Positions 36,906 through 45,471 of a stretch of DNA of 64,000 bases are shown one piece after another. Origin of the DNA: Thiomicrorhabdus arctica DSM 13458 (GTDB lineage: Bacteria > Pseudomonadota > Gammaproteobacteria > Thiomicrospirales > Thiomicrospiraceae); the NCBI RefSeq assembly GCF_000381085.1, contig NZ_KB905899.1, forward strand, positions 1,116,001 through 1,180,000, written 5' to 3'. Position numbers and translations under genes: made by a program. The notes beneath the pieces are model-generated. The model had not been told where the DNA came from and searched no databases. It saw only the letters and a list, made by a program, of their open reading frames with translations. The stretch's first letter is position 1. Each line of letters opens with the position of its first letter.

Positions 36906-37376
36906 TTAAACAGTCTCGTTGGTAAACATTCCAACGGGTGGCATAAACTTTTCAGAATTCTGTTGGCGCATCTCTATGTATTGACTAATACTTTTAGAAA
37001 TCGCTAAAAATTCTTGGGTTGGAATCTGACGAAGTATTTCGTCAGTTTCACTGTCTTTTATGAAAATCACCATTTTGTCGGTGCTTTCATCTCTTGTAAA
37101 CTTCATGTAATTTTGAAGCTGTTTTAACTGAGTATTTAGATGCATCATCAATGTATCTAATGCAGCTGAATCTATCGAATTATTAGATAAACCCGTTAGT
37201 TGATCGCTCGCTTCCCGTAATTTCAGTTGACCGATATCAGGTTTGTTTTGCGCAACTTCTTGAGCAAACGTTTGCTGATTCGTTTCCTGAAATGCACCTG
37301 AATCGAACGATTTCATTGCATTGCCTGTTGGCATTGTCGTCAAGTTGTTAGGCTGTATACCATTTAAAATGGCCAT
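36906..37376 (-). CDS. FlaG-family protein (distal copy)
   Basis: FlaG proteins influence flagellar filament length. The C-terminal half carries the family core: LKQLQNYMKFTRDESTDKMV, then IFIKDSETDEILRQIPTQEFLAI and SISQYIEMRQQ. The N-terminal half is not conserved. 156 residues from the ATG at 37376, which has AAGGGGGG five bases upstream; an ATG six codons earlier sits in that binding site. Second of two adjacent flaG genes, 30 bases apart, and different enough that they are not a recent duplication. Confidence 0.85.
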   Translation of the reverse strand: MAILNGIQPNNLTTMPTGNAMKSFDSGAFQETNQQTFAQEVAQNKPDIGQLKLREASDQLTGLSNNSIDSAALDTLMMHLNTQLKQLQNYMKFTRDESTDKMVIFIKDSETDEILRQIPTQEFLAISKSISQYIEMRQQNSEKFMPPVGMFTNETV

Positions 37377-37406
37377 ACATCCCCCCTTATTCAATTCAAT
37401 ATATAT

Positions 37407-37814
37407 CTATATAATTTCATTGAATAAGACACCTGTCAAACCTTCTTTATTAAGCACGCCACCTTTTTGCACTGATTCCAGATAGCTTTGAATGTTTTTC
37501 ATCATTTCAAGCGAACCTTCATTCGGGTACTGTTTAATGACTTCATCAGTTGTTCGATCTATTACTTTAATCACCGAAGACTGAGTTGTTTCATCCACTG
37601 AAAACGCTATACCCACTCCAAGCTGCTCAAGTCTTGAATTAACTTGTGCAACCTTTTCAAGAGTGGTCGCTCTCGTTTCTGACGGAGCCTTCGGTGCAGA
37701 AGTCGCGACTGAGGCTTCTATCTGCTGTTGTTTTGGCATTTCTACAGCAGGCTTAACACCTGACTGTAGAGCACTGTTTTCAATAGCGGACGTTGACAAA
37801 GAATTTATATCCAT
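37407..37814 (-). CDS. flaG: FlaG-family protein (proximal copy)
   Basis: 135 residues with the FlaG core NSRLEQLGVGIAFSVDETTQ, VIKVIDRTTDEVIKQYPNEG and SLEMMKNIQSYLESV, the classical form found next to flagellin genes. It follows the flagellin at 37855 by 40 bases without a terminator, so it may be co-transcribed with it. Confidence 0.9.
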   Translation of the reverse strand: MDINSLSTSAIENSALQSGVKPAVEMPKQQQIEASVATSAPKAPSETRATTLEKVAQVNSRLEQLGVGIAFSVDETTQSSVIKVIDRTTDEVIKQYPNEGSLEMMKNIQSYLESVQKGGVLNKEGLTGVLFNEII

Positions 37815-37854
37815 ATCACTCTCTCCTTATTGAACTCAAACGTTAGCCAAGTTA

Positions 37855-38676
37855 TTATCGAAGAAGTGTTAGTACGTTTTGCGAAGACTGGTTCGCTTGG
37901 CTCAACATACTCATACCCGCTTGCTGTAATACTTGGTTTTTCGCTAAGTTAGCACTTTCTTTTGCGAAATCCGTATCTTGAATGTTTGAACGTGCTGCAG
38001 ATACGTTTTCACTGATATTTTGCAAGTTTGATACCGTATGATCAAGACGGTTTTGCACCGCACCTACGCCTGAACGAGCTGTGTTTAGTTTACTAAGCTG
38101 AGTGTCTATTTGAGCGATTGCCAATGCCGCTTTAGTAACTGTTAAAACATCTACGGTTCCGAGTGCAGTTGCGATTGACGAACCACCAATAGTCGTGACG
38201 GCAATTGAATCCTGAGCATTAGTCTCCCAACCCACCTGAATATTGGTAGAGACAGCGGTATCCATAACAGAAACACCATTAAATTTAGTGGTACTTGCAA
38301 TACGTCCTATCTCTGAGGTAAGCGCGCTGAATTCAGCATCCATTGCAGTACGGTTGGCTGCTGAGTAGGTTCCGTTTAATGATTGAACCGCTAACTCACG
38401 CTGACGTTGCATCATGTTACTCATTTCATCTGCTGCACCATCAATGGTTTGTGCCATAGAGATACCGTCATTTGCATTACGAACCGCTTGGTCGGTACCC
38501 TTAATTTGCGTAGTCATATTGGTTGCTACCGCTAAACCAGCTGCATCATCTGCAGCTCTATTGATACGCTGACCAGAAGTCAAACGCTCCATAGCCACTG
38601 CCAAATCTTTACCTGAAGATTCAAGCTGACGAGTTGCATTCAAAGAACCTATATTTGTGTTGATTACCATAGCCAT
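37855..38676 (-). CDS. Flagellin A-type (first of two)
   Basis: Filament subunit of 273 residues. Conserved D0/D1 ends: MAMVINTNIGSLNATRQLES, RLTSGQRINRAADDAAGLAV, and the C-terminal NLAKNQVLQQAGMSMLSQAN with final NVLTLLR. The exposed middle is short, with no D2/D3 domains. It is nearly the same as the flagellin at 38833; over 176 bases of the middle (38117-38292) only two bases differ. Probable target of pseudaminic acid glycosylation through the cluster at 39908-48337. Confidence 0.96.
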   Translation of the reverse strand: MAMVINTNIGSLNATRQLESSGKDLAVAMERLTSGQRINRAADDAAGLAVATNMTTQIKGTDQAVRNANDGISMAQTIDGAADEMSNMMQRQRELAVQSLNGTYSAANRTAMDAEFSALTSEIGRIASTTKFNGVSVMDTAVSTNIQVGWETNAQDSIAVTTIGGSSIATALGTVDVLTVTKAALAIAQIDTQLSKLNTARSGVGAVQNRLDHTVSNLQNISENVSAARSNIQDTDFAKESANLAKNQVLQQAGMSMLSQANQSSQNVLTLLR

Positions 38677-38735
38677 GATAATTCTCCTTTTTAAGATTAG
38701 TTAGTATTGCCCTAGTCGGCTTGCTAACTTTTATG

Positions 38736-38763
38736 TTATCCGCCAACTAGGTGGCGAACGCTA
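38736..38763 (-). promoter_or_regulatory. Possible sigma28 promoter of the first flagellin
   Basis: TAGCGTTC, 12 bases, GCGGATAA on the minus strand, about 60 bases upstream of the ATG at 38676. It resembles the FliA consensus but overlaps a CGCCA/TGGCG inverted repeat and is weaker than the site before the second flagellin. Confidence 0.4.
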
Positions 38764-38832
38764 TTGGGAACTCTATCTTAATTTCCTCAAATTCTGTTCT
38801 CAGCAGACCTACGTAGCCTGATGTTATTCTCT

Positions 38833-39654
38833 TTATTTCAATAGTTGCAATACATTCTGTGAGGCTTGGTTGGCTTGACTTAACATGCTCATACCTGCCT
38901 GCTGCAGCACTTGTGTTCTCGCTAATTCGGCACTTTCTTTTGCAAAATCTGTATCCTGAATAAATGAGCGAGATGCATTGATATTTTCACTAATGCTTTG
39001 CAAGTTAGAGACGGTATGATCAAGACGATTTTGCACCGCACCCACACCTGAACGAGCTGAGTTTAATGAAGTAAACTGAACCCCGAGTTCAGCAATTGCC
39101 AATGCCGCTTTAGTAACTGTTAAAACATCTACGGTTCCGAGTGCCGTTGCGATTGACGAACCACCAATAGTCGTGACGGCAATTGAATCCTGAGCATTAG
39201 TCTCCCAACCCACCTGAATATTGGTAGAGACAACGGTATCCATAACAGAAACACCATTAAATTTAGTGGTGCTTGCAATACGGCCTATTTCTGATGTTAG
39301 TGCACTGAATTCTGCATTCATTGCGGTACGGTTAGCTGCTGAGTAGGTTCCGTTTAATGATTGAACCGCCAACTCTCGCTGACGCTGCATCATGCTAGTT
39401 ATCTCATCTGCCGCACCATCAATGGTTTGTGCCATAGAGATACCGTCATTTGCATTACGAACCGCTTGATCCGTACCCATTATTTGCGTAGTCATGTTAG
39501 TTGCTACCGCTAAACCAGCCGCATCATCTGCTGCGCTATTGATGCGTAGACCAGAGGTCAAACGCTCCATTGCTGTCGCTTGATCTTTACTTGACGCTTC
39601 CAATTGACGAGTTGCATTCAAAGAACCTATATTTGTATTAATTACCATAGCCAT
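38833..39654 (-). CDS. Flagellin A-type (second copy)
   Basis: Also 273 residues from the ATG at 39654 (MAMVINTNIGSLNATRQLEA); the frame is open 27 codons further upstream, but that part is leader sequence. The ends differ from the first copy at several positions (RINSAADD, QFTSLNSARS, SFIQDTDFAKESAELARTQV), while the centre is almost unchanged. It has its own sigma28 promoter. Both copies probably enter the same filament; which is major cannot be told from sequence. Confidence 0.96.
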   Translation of the reverse strand: MAMVINTNIGSLNATRQLEASSKDQATAMERLTSGLRINSAADDAAGLAVATNMTTQIMGTDQAVRNANDGISMAQTIDGAADEITSMMQRQRELAVQSLNGTYSAANRTAMNAEFSALTSEIGRIASTTKFNGVSVMDTVVSTNIQVGWETNAQDSIAVTTIGGSSIATALGTVDVLTVTKAALAIAELGVQFTSLNSARSGVGAVQNRLDHTVSNLQSISENINASRSFIQDTDFAKESAELARTQVLQQAGMSMLSQANQASQNVLQLLK

Positions 39655-39740
39655 AATATTTACTCCCTGTGTATTCTTGTATTGTGTTTTTTGTGTTTCT
39701 ATTTTAAGTTTTGAGGCAGTGTCTCCCGCCTTCAATTAAG

Positions 39741-39767
39741 TTAACGGACTTAAAACCAAAACCTTTA
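39741..39767 (-). promoter_or_regulatory. Sigma28 (FliA) promoter of the second flagellin
   Basis: TAAAGGTT, 11 bases, TCCGTTAA on the minus strand, about 87 bases upstream of the ATG at 39654. Both halves fit the FliA consensus with the standard spacing. Confidence 0.7.
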
Positions 39768-39840
39768 GGAGAAAATTGAAATTAAATACAAATAAATAAC
39801 GAAAAGAAGCTGTTAGAGAGGTTTTAAAGCGTTAGAAACT

Positions 39841-39864
39841 AAAAAACCACTCATGATAGAGTGG
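39841..39864 (-). terminator. Terminator after the glycosyltransferase gene
   Basis: CCACTC-TATCAT-GAGTGG on the minus strand followed by TTTTTT, 43 bases after the stop at 39908. It isolates the glycosylation cluster from flagellin transcription. Confidence 0.8.
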
Positions 39865-39907
39865 CTTTAAATATAGAAAATACTTAATGTTAATGTATGT
39901 TAAAACA

Positions 39908-42364
39908 CTAAGGACTGCCCGTAGCGTTCAGAGAGTCAACGAAATTTTGTAATAACAGTTGATCTATTGTGTCGCTACCTTCTGCTTGTTGAAGCAATTT
40001 ATTAGCGGATTCAACATCCCCTGTCTGAACGAGCAACCGAAGTAAGCTAATAAGCGCTTCACTATCATTGTGCAGATTAGAATAAGAGCTATAAACCTCA
40101 ATGGCAGCTTCAAGGCGATCCAACAAAACTAAAGCATCTGCATATTTTGGTAAATATCTTGAATCCATCTGACTTAATGACTTTAAAGCCGCGAGCCCTT
40201 TTTCATATTGCTGTAATGAAAAGGCTAACGGAACGATTTGCTGTTGAATAATGGCATGTTGTTTAGCTGAATCCAAAGTAAGATAATGTATCAATGCATC
40301 GTCTGTACTCCCCAGAATTTCTAGCAGTAAACCCTTCCCGTAAGATTTGACAAAATCATACTCTGGCTTATCGACAAATCCTAACTGGAGCAGGATGTCT
40401 TCTGTCGCATTACGCTCACGCTTTTCAAATGCTTGCTGCAACCTAAAAATAAATTCACCTGGGCTGTTTAAGCGATCTTTAAAGTGTTGCTCTAAAGCAC
40501 GCTCATCTTCCCTCATTTCTTTAAATTCATGCTCTAACTCTATAACGGTATTTGTAAAGTGCGTTTTGTAGTATTCATAAGGCTGCGAAGCATAGTGCTC
40601 TAACCAAACATTAAAGCGACCGGGGATTCGAGTCTTTGACCAATGATTGGCCAGCTTTTCAAAAGCTGTTTTCGGGTCTATTTCTAATGCACGATAATCG
40701 ATTTCTTTTTTTATCTCCTCCAGTTTTAACAGAAACTCCTGAGACGCGACATTCAAACCATTAAAGAACCCCATTAAAGAGTTCGTAATCTCTTGGTGAG
40801 ACATATCCGATTCGGACTCAACGGGTTGCAGCGTCGTCATAAAAGCTTTATTGGCGTAGTTCACCATCGTTTGGTAATCATGACCCACCAACTTTTCCAA
40901 TTTGTCTTTAAGCTTAATAATGTCTTTAACTCTTGTTCCTTGCTTAGACGCCTCAATAAACAGCCTTGACGTCAAGTGAACACCTTTTTTAGACTCTTTT
41001 GAGACTTTAGACAACCATTGAGCATGCGCATTTACTTCAGCCTTTAAAAAAGTTTGAAAGGCTTTCTCGCTATCTGCATCAAATTGCAAGACATCATTAA
41101 AAGCTTTGACCACCTTAAACTTATGAGGCCCAAACACAACATTATCGATAGGCTGATAATCAATGCCCTCCATCACAGCCGCGCCGTCATTTAGATTGTG
41201 GGCTTGTAAATTAGGCCACTGTTTTTTTAAACGCAGAAACTGCTCTTCAAATTGGTTACGCGCATCATACAGCTGAATATTGGTACCAACTTGCTCACCT
41301 CTATAGTTTAGGATTGTCGTATCAATACTGTCACGTTGTTGAGTTTTTGACTCTATACTACCCGACTCATGACAAATACCATCAAGAGTAAAGCAGAAAT
41401 CAACGCCCGCTAAGTAAAAATTTGACACCCCTAAATAAGCCGCTATTCCAAAGAGTCCATTGGTCACCGTTGGACCATCAGAAATAAAATTATCTTCAGA
41501 ACCTCTGATCCAAGGAAACCGTCTTCGACTATACGTTTTTAAACCTGGCCATTGACGAATTATCCGTGGATATGAATGCTCTCCGGTAATTAAAATACTT
41601 CGATCATGAAACTCAAACATCTCTTTGGAGTATTCAAACATCAAAGGATGTGGATCAAACACGCCGATAAAGTCGGGGGTAACCCCCTCTTTCAGCAAGC
41701 GTTTGCAGATACGACTTGCCGCAAATATCCAAACTTTACTCTGGTTTTCTTTTAACCATGGTATAACCTGGTCTAAAGAAGGACCTCCCCCTAACACCAC
41801 GCCTGGAATATCCCCTTCGAGTTCACCTTTAATGACGGAAAGAGGATGTACTAAATCGCAGGCACTATCGAGCTGGAGATCAAAAAACTTTTTAAAATTG
41901 TGATTATCATCTCTATCAACCAAGAAGCGCTGAAACAGCTCTCGCTTTGCTTTGAACAACCCTTGATACAGCCCTTCGTCTTCGTGCACGACCAAGGATT
42001 TCAATAAGATAATTGCATTACGCATGACATAATCTTGATGCGTTTCATAAAGGGATTCAAACTCAAACTCCTCTATCGTATAGAACGCTACTTTATTTAT
42101 TAAGTTGGGACTTTTGGTTGTTTTTATATATTCAATGACTTCAGGAAAATCTATACAAATAAAACGCTGACCTTTTGTCGAAATTTTTGCCAAATAATCA
42201 AGAATCAAGCCTGAATCCGCCCCCCAAATAACATACAACTTGCTTTTAGGTAACTCTAGTCCGATATAACGTTCATAAATTAACTCTGACAACTGATTGT
42301 TAAGCTGTTCAGGGTAGAAGCCCTTAAGTACTGTTTCTCCGGCATTCGTTTGAATTGTTTGCAT
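39908..42364 (-). CDS. Motility accessory factor-type flagellin glycosyltransferase (DUF115/MAF) with C-terminal repeats
   Basis: Proteins of this family transfer nonulosonic acids such as pseudaminic acid to flagellin. The DUF115 core is at about residues 170-390: GVVLGGGPSLDQVIPWLKEN, VTPDFIGVFDPHPLMFEYSK and LFGIAAYLGVSNFYLAGVDF. A helical region follows, and the last 180 residues look like TPR-type helical pairs (GLAALKSLSQMDSRYLPKYA, ALVLLDRLEAAIEVYSSYSN). 818 residues, ATG at 42364. Its place between the pse genes and flagellins supports the role. Donor specificity is inferred from the neighbouring pathway. Confidence 0.87.
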   Translation of the reverse strand: MQTIQTNAGETVLKGFYPEQLNNQLSELIYERYIGLELPKSKLYVIWGADSGLILDYLAKISTKGQRFICIDFPEVIEYIKTTKSPNLINKVAFYTIEEFEFESLYETHQDYVMRNAIILLKSLVVHEDEGLYQGLFKAKRELFQRFLVDRDDNHNFKKFFDLQLDSACDLVHPLSVIKGELEGDIPGVVLGGGPSLDQVIPWLKENQSKVWIFAASRICKRLLKEGVTPDFIGVFDPHPLMFEYSKEMFEFHDRSILITGEHSYPRIIRQWPGLKTYSRRRFPWIRGSEDNFISDGPTVTNGLFGIAAYLGVSNFYLAGVDFCFTLDGICHESGSIESKTQQRDSIDTTILNYRGEQVGTNIQLYDARNQFEEQFLRLKKQWPNLQAHNLNDGAAVMEGIDYQPIDNVVFGPHKFKVVKAFNDVLQFDADSEKAFQTFLKAEVNAHAQWLSKVSKESKKGVHLTSRLFIEASKQGTRVKDIIKLKDKLEKLVGHDYQTMVNYANKAFMTTLQPVESESDMSHQEITNSLMGFFNGLNVASQEFLLKLEEIKKEIDYRALEIDPKTAFEKLANHWSKTRIPGRFNVWLEHYASQPYEYYKTHFTNTVIELEHEFKEMREDERALEQHFKDRLNSPGEFIFRLQQAFEKRERNATEDILLQLGFVDKPEYDFVKSYGKGLLLEILGSTDDALIHYLTLDSAKQHAIIQQQIVPLAFSLQQYEKGLAALKSLSQMDSRYLPKYADALVLLDRLEAAIEVYSSYSNLHNDSEALISLLRLLVQTGDVESANKLLQQAEGSDTIDQLLLQNFVDSLNATGSP

Positions 42365-42460
42365 AAATATCCTTAAATATTAATTCTCAATAGGCTATTA
42401 ACCAGCTACTTTTCATTAAAAACTATATTGTGTTCTCTAGAGGGGATTTGTATCGAGGCG

Positions 42461-42746
42461 TTAGATAAAACCACAATCGACCAGTCTTAAATCCGGAAAC
42501 AATTCCATCGTATTACCAGTAATACACTTCTACTGGCGTAGGTTGATAAGAATCTGGCAAGAGCAAACAACGTTTACTCGATTGATATAATCTTTTATAC
42601 ATTTTAGGGAGTTCATTAGTGTTTATATCAATCAACTCACCTAAAAGCATGGACTGTTGATAACGACTTGATAATTCAAAGTCTAGCGCGGATAAGGATG
42701 CTTTTGGTAATAACATAGTCAATATTTTTACGTTCAACGCAAACAA
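42461..42746 (-). pseudogene. Remnant of a pseudaminic-acid-biosynthesis-associated methylase
   Basis: A 77-codon frame (TTG at 42746 to a stop at 42513) ends LPKMYKRLYQSSKR, then LLLPDSYQPTPVEVYYW. From memory, the pseudaminic-acid-associated methylase family has a similar run: a YxxLYxxSxRYI-type motif, then EYYNPTPVxVxYRG. After the stop, a second reading (42508-42461) gives MELFPDLRLVDCGFI, like the family's later MxxxPDLRLVDYGFV motif. The segment normally between them (RGHxDxLFKRDFAGE) is deleted and the SAM-binding N-terminus is lost. It lies between pseI and the glycosyltransferase, where an intact copy would be at home. Non-functional as a methylase. Confidence 0.75.
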
Positions 42747-42811
42747 CTTCGTTCGGAATGATGCCTACCCTGTTTATAATCCGCTTTAATTCCTCTTTAA
42801 GAATCTTATTG

Positions 42812-43861
42812 TCACAATGCAATAATGTCCATTGTCACCTTGCGACCACATTTTACAGTCTGCTTTACTTTTTTACCCAGCACTTGATCTAAATATTTGG
42901 GTGCTAAACCAAAACCAGGGCGGATACTTTTAACGTGCTCAGCCGTAATGGTTTCACCCTCGTTAATATCCTTAACAAAATAAAGTGACCGACGAAACTT
43001 CACATTATCTTGCTCACTGGCTTTACAGCCGTAATCCACAGATCCTAATGCACTCCACGCAGTTTTTGCATCATTACATAATGCTTGAAGCTCTGGTGGC
43101 TCTAATGAAAAACTATCGTCCGCCCCCCCTCCATCGCGATCCAAAGTGACATGCTTTTCAATGATACAACTCCCTAGAGCCACACTGGCAATCGCGGTTG
43201 TATTATCAATAGTATGATCCGACAATCCTACTGGAAGATCAAAACGAGTTTGCATATCCACCAAAGTTCTTAAATTATAATCTTCAGGTGGTGCCGGATA
43301 ACCACTGACACAATGTAAAATTGCCAATGATTTGCAACCACCTTCTTTGGCCGCATCAATTGCCTCTTGTATCTCCTCTGCATTGGCCATCCCTGTAGAG
43401 ATAATCATGGGCTTGCCAGTCAATGCAACGTATTTAATCAATGGCAGGTCAATTACCTCAAAGGAAGCAATTTTATAAGCAGGAGCATTTAAGTCTTCAA
43501 GTAAATCCACCGCTGTATTATCAAAAGGTGAGCTAAAAATCGTTATGCCTACTTTTTTAGCATAATCAAATAAGGGTTTATGCCATTCCCATGGCATATA
43601 CGCTTTTTCATACAATTCATAAAGACTTTGGCCGCTCCATAAGCCACCCTCAATCATAAACTCGGACGTTTTCATATCCATCGTAATGGTATCAGGTCGA
43701 TACGTTTGTAACTTAACCGCATCTGCTCCTGAGCTTTTTGCCATATCAATAATTCTGTAGGCATTATTAATATCACCATTATGATTGGCTGACATTTCTG
43801 CAATAACATATGGAGGAAATTCGGCACCTATTTGCCTTTTATTTATGGTTATTTTCCTCAT
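42812..43861 (-). CDS. pseI: Pseudaminic acid synthase PseI
   Basis: Condenses the PseG product (2,4-diacetamido-2,4,6-trideoxy-L-altrose) with phosphoenolpyruvate to pseudaminic acid. NeuB fold: VIAEMSANHNGDINNAYRII near the start, AVKLQTYRPDTITMD, MIISTGMANAEEIQEAI, VGLSDHT and the C-terminal antifreeze-like SAF domain (ITAEHVKSIRPGFGLAPKYL). The ATG at 43861 overlaps the pseGH stop in TAATG and has GGAAG upstream, so I prefer it to the TTG at 43873. 349 residues. Confidence 0.93.
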   Translation of the reverse strand: MRKITINKRQIGAEFPPYVIAEMSANHNGDINNAYRIIDMAKSSGADAVKLQTYRPDTITMDMKTSEFMIEGGLWSGQSLYELYEKAYMPWEWHKPLFDYAKKVGITIFSSPFDNTAVDLLEDLNAPAYKIASFEVIDLPLIKYVALTGKPMIISTGMANAEEIQEAIDAAKEGGCKSLAILHCVSGYPAPPEDYNLRTLVDMQTRFDLPVGLSDHTIDNTTAIASVALGSCIIEKHVTLDRDGGGADDSFSLEPPELQALCNDAKTAWSALGSVDYGCKASEQDNVKFRRSLYFVKDINEGETITAEHVKSIRPGFGLAPKYLDQVLGKKVKQTVKCGRKVTMDIIAL

Positions 43862-45471
43862 TAAAACTTCCAAATCTTTAACATTCTATTTTCAAGCGTT
43901 TCTGAAATGCTTAACCAATCATTTTGTAGTAATCCCAACCTATATACATCTATGAAAACATTATCATATAGGTGTTCTTCCCGAAAAATCCCTTCTTCGA
44001 TAAAGCCAAATTTTTTATGAAGCTTTATTACACTTTGGTTTATCCCTAAAACTTCACATTTTAATTTATGTAAATTCAAAACCTCAAATGCATATTTAAT
44101 TGCATAAAACTCTATTAAAGATCCAATCCCTCGCGGTGAATTAGGGCCAAGATAAAAAGCCCAAACTGCATTTGAGTTAATCAAGTCTATTTGACTGAAA
44201 CTAACGACACCTATGGGAATTGAATCGAGCTCGACTATCATCTGCAAGATATCACATCTATCACGAATCGATTCCCACCAACATTGGTGTTCATCCTTCG
44301 TAATAGCATGGCGAGTGTACATAAATTTTTTGACTTCTTCTCTTTCTCGCCACTCTCTAACGGTATCCAAGTCAGAATCGTTCATTTTTCTAAAATTAAC
44401 TTTATTCATCATTTCTCCTACGACTTTACTAGCTCCTTTCCCATCACAAACATCACTGGATCTTCTACTCAATCCATAAAAATCCAGAGTGTCAATCAAG
44501 TCTTGCAGTCTTAAATTTTTATCCCACGCACGGACGATCCCACTTCTATCCAAAGTCTCCGAGGAAAACTGTTGATTCAAAGCAACAACTTTTTGAATAG
44601 TTGGAACACCTAAACAACATCTTTCCCATGTGGTTGCACCTGCCGCACCAATCGCTAAATCGGCATTTGCCATGATTTCCGCTATATTGTTGATATCGAC
44701 TTTGACTTGCGTGTTATAAGGCATCGCTGCTGCTTGAGCTTTGACTGCGCTAATATGTGGGGCTGTCTCTCCCATCACCACCGTTATTTCTAACGATTTA
44801 GGCAATTTACACTCTGCTAACTCATGCAATACCTGGCCAGTAACATTGCCTGAATCCACTCCGCCCATCGTGATCAACACGTTTTTTAGTTGTGGCTGCC
44901 TCCGACGATTTAAACTATATTCACGCCATTTGATAAATTCAGGTCGGAGTAAAGCGTATTGTGAACCTAGTCTCATTTGACAATATTCAGGCACTAAATT
45001 TCTGTAATCCTTACCTTGACGACCATAGGTCTGATCCAAAAGTAAATCACACTGATGCTGGCGATCTGCCAAGTCATCAATTACCATTAACTTTGTGTAC
45101 AAACCTGTTAAAGCAACCTGCCAAACCTGGTCAATCGCATAGTGGTCCACGATTAACCAATCAGGTCGAATACCCTGGAGAAAAGGTTGGCATTCTAAAG
45201 CATCTTGTTTTTGACTCCCCCCCAACCAATCCGCATGAAACAAATTCGCTTCGGGTTTAAAGTGACCAGGCCTGGTTGCTTGGGAGGCATCTAAAATAAC
45301 TACGGCATAACCTTTAGACTCTATCATTTCTATTAAGTTACCAGGATGCGCTCGACAGATAAAGTGGACCTTTGCACCTTGCTTTTTTAACCCATCAGCA
45401 AGGGTTAAGCAACGCATGACATGTCCTGTACCGATTTGTAGCGATGCGTCTGCTCTAATCACGACTTGCAT
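43861..45471 (-). CDS. Fused PseG (UDP-sugar hydrolase) and PseH (N-acetyltransferase)
   Basis: Two steps of the pseudaminic acid pathway in one chain of 536 residues. Residues 1-355 are PseG: IRADASLQIGTGHVMRCLTL with the active-site histidine in GTGHVMR, LIVDHYAIDQVWQ, LITMGGVDSGN, and AIGAAGATTWERCCLGVP. From about residue 358 a GNAT acetyltransferase of PseH type begins: NFRKMNDSDLDTVREWREREE, PRGIGSLIEFYAIKYAFEVL, LHKLKCEVLGINQSVIKLHKKFGF (abridged). PseH acetylates C4 of the amino-altrose before PseG removes UDP. ATG at 45471 overlaps the pseF stop (TGATG). A copy of ACCAGGCCTGGT is at 45265-45276. Confidence 0.92.
   Translation of the reverse strand: MQVVIRADASLQIGTGHVMRCLTLADGLKKQGAKVHFICRAHPGNLIEMIESKGYAVVILDASQATRPGHFKPEANLFHADWLGGSQKQDALECQPFLQGIRPDWLIVDHYAIDQVWQVALTGLYTKLMVIDDLADRQHQCDLLLDQTYGRQGKDYRNLVPEYCQMRLGSQYALLRPEFIKWREYSLNRRRQPQLKNVLITMGGVDSGNVTGQVLHELAECKLPKSLEITVVMGETAPHISAVKAQAAAMPYNTQVKVDINNIAEIMANADLAIGAAGATTWERCCLGVPTIQKVVALNQQFSSETLDRSGIVRAWDKNLRLQDLIDTLDFYGLSRRSSDVCDGKGASKVVGEMMNKVNFRKMNDSDLDTVREWREREEVKKFMYTRHAITKDEHQCWWESIRDRCDILQMIVELDSIPIGVVSFSQIDLINSNAVWAFYLGPNSPRGIGSLIEFYAIKYAFEVLNLHKLKCEVLGINQSVIKLHKKFGFIEEGIFREEHLYDNVFIDVYRLGLLQNDWLSISETLENRMLKIWKF
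45265..45276. repeat. ACCAGGCCTGGT copy inside pseGH
   Basis: The same palindrome in the PseG part of the fusion gene, read there as Thr-Arg-Pro-Gly, the third possible frame. Confidence 0.9.

Noticed and set aside
42747-42805. A second overlapping open frame upstream of the methylase remnant (reads KILKEELKRIINRVG...)
   Set aside because: It has no start codon in a sensible place and ends soon after; it may only be chance openness beside the decayed gene.
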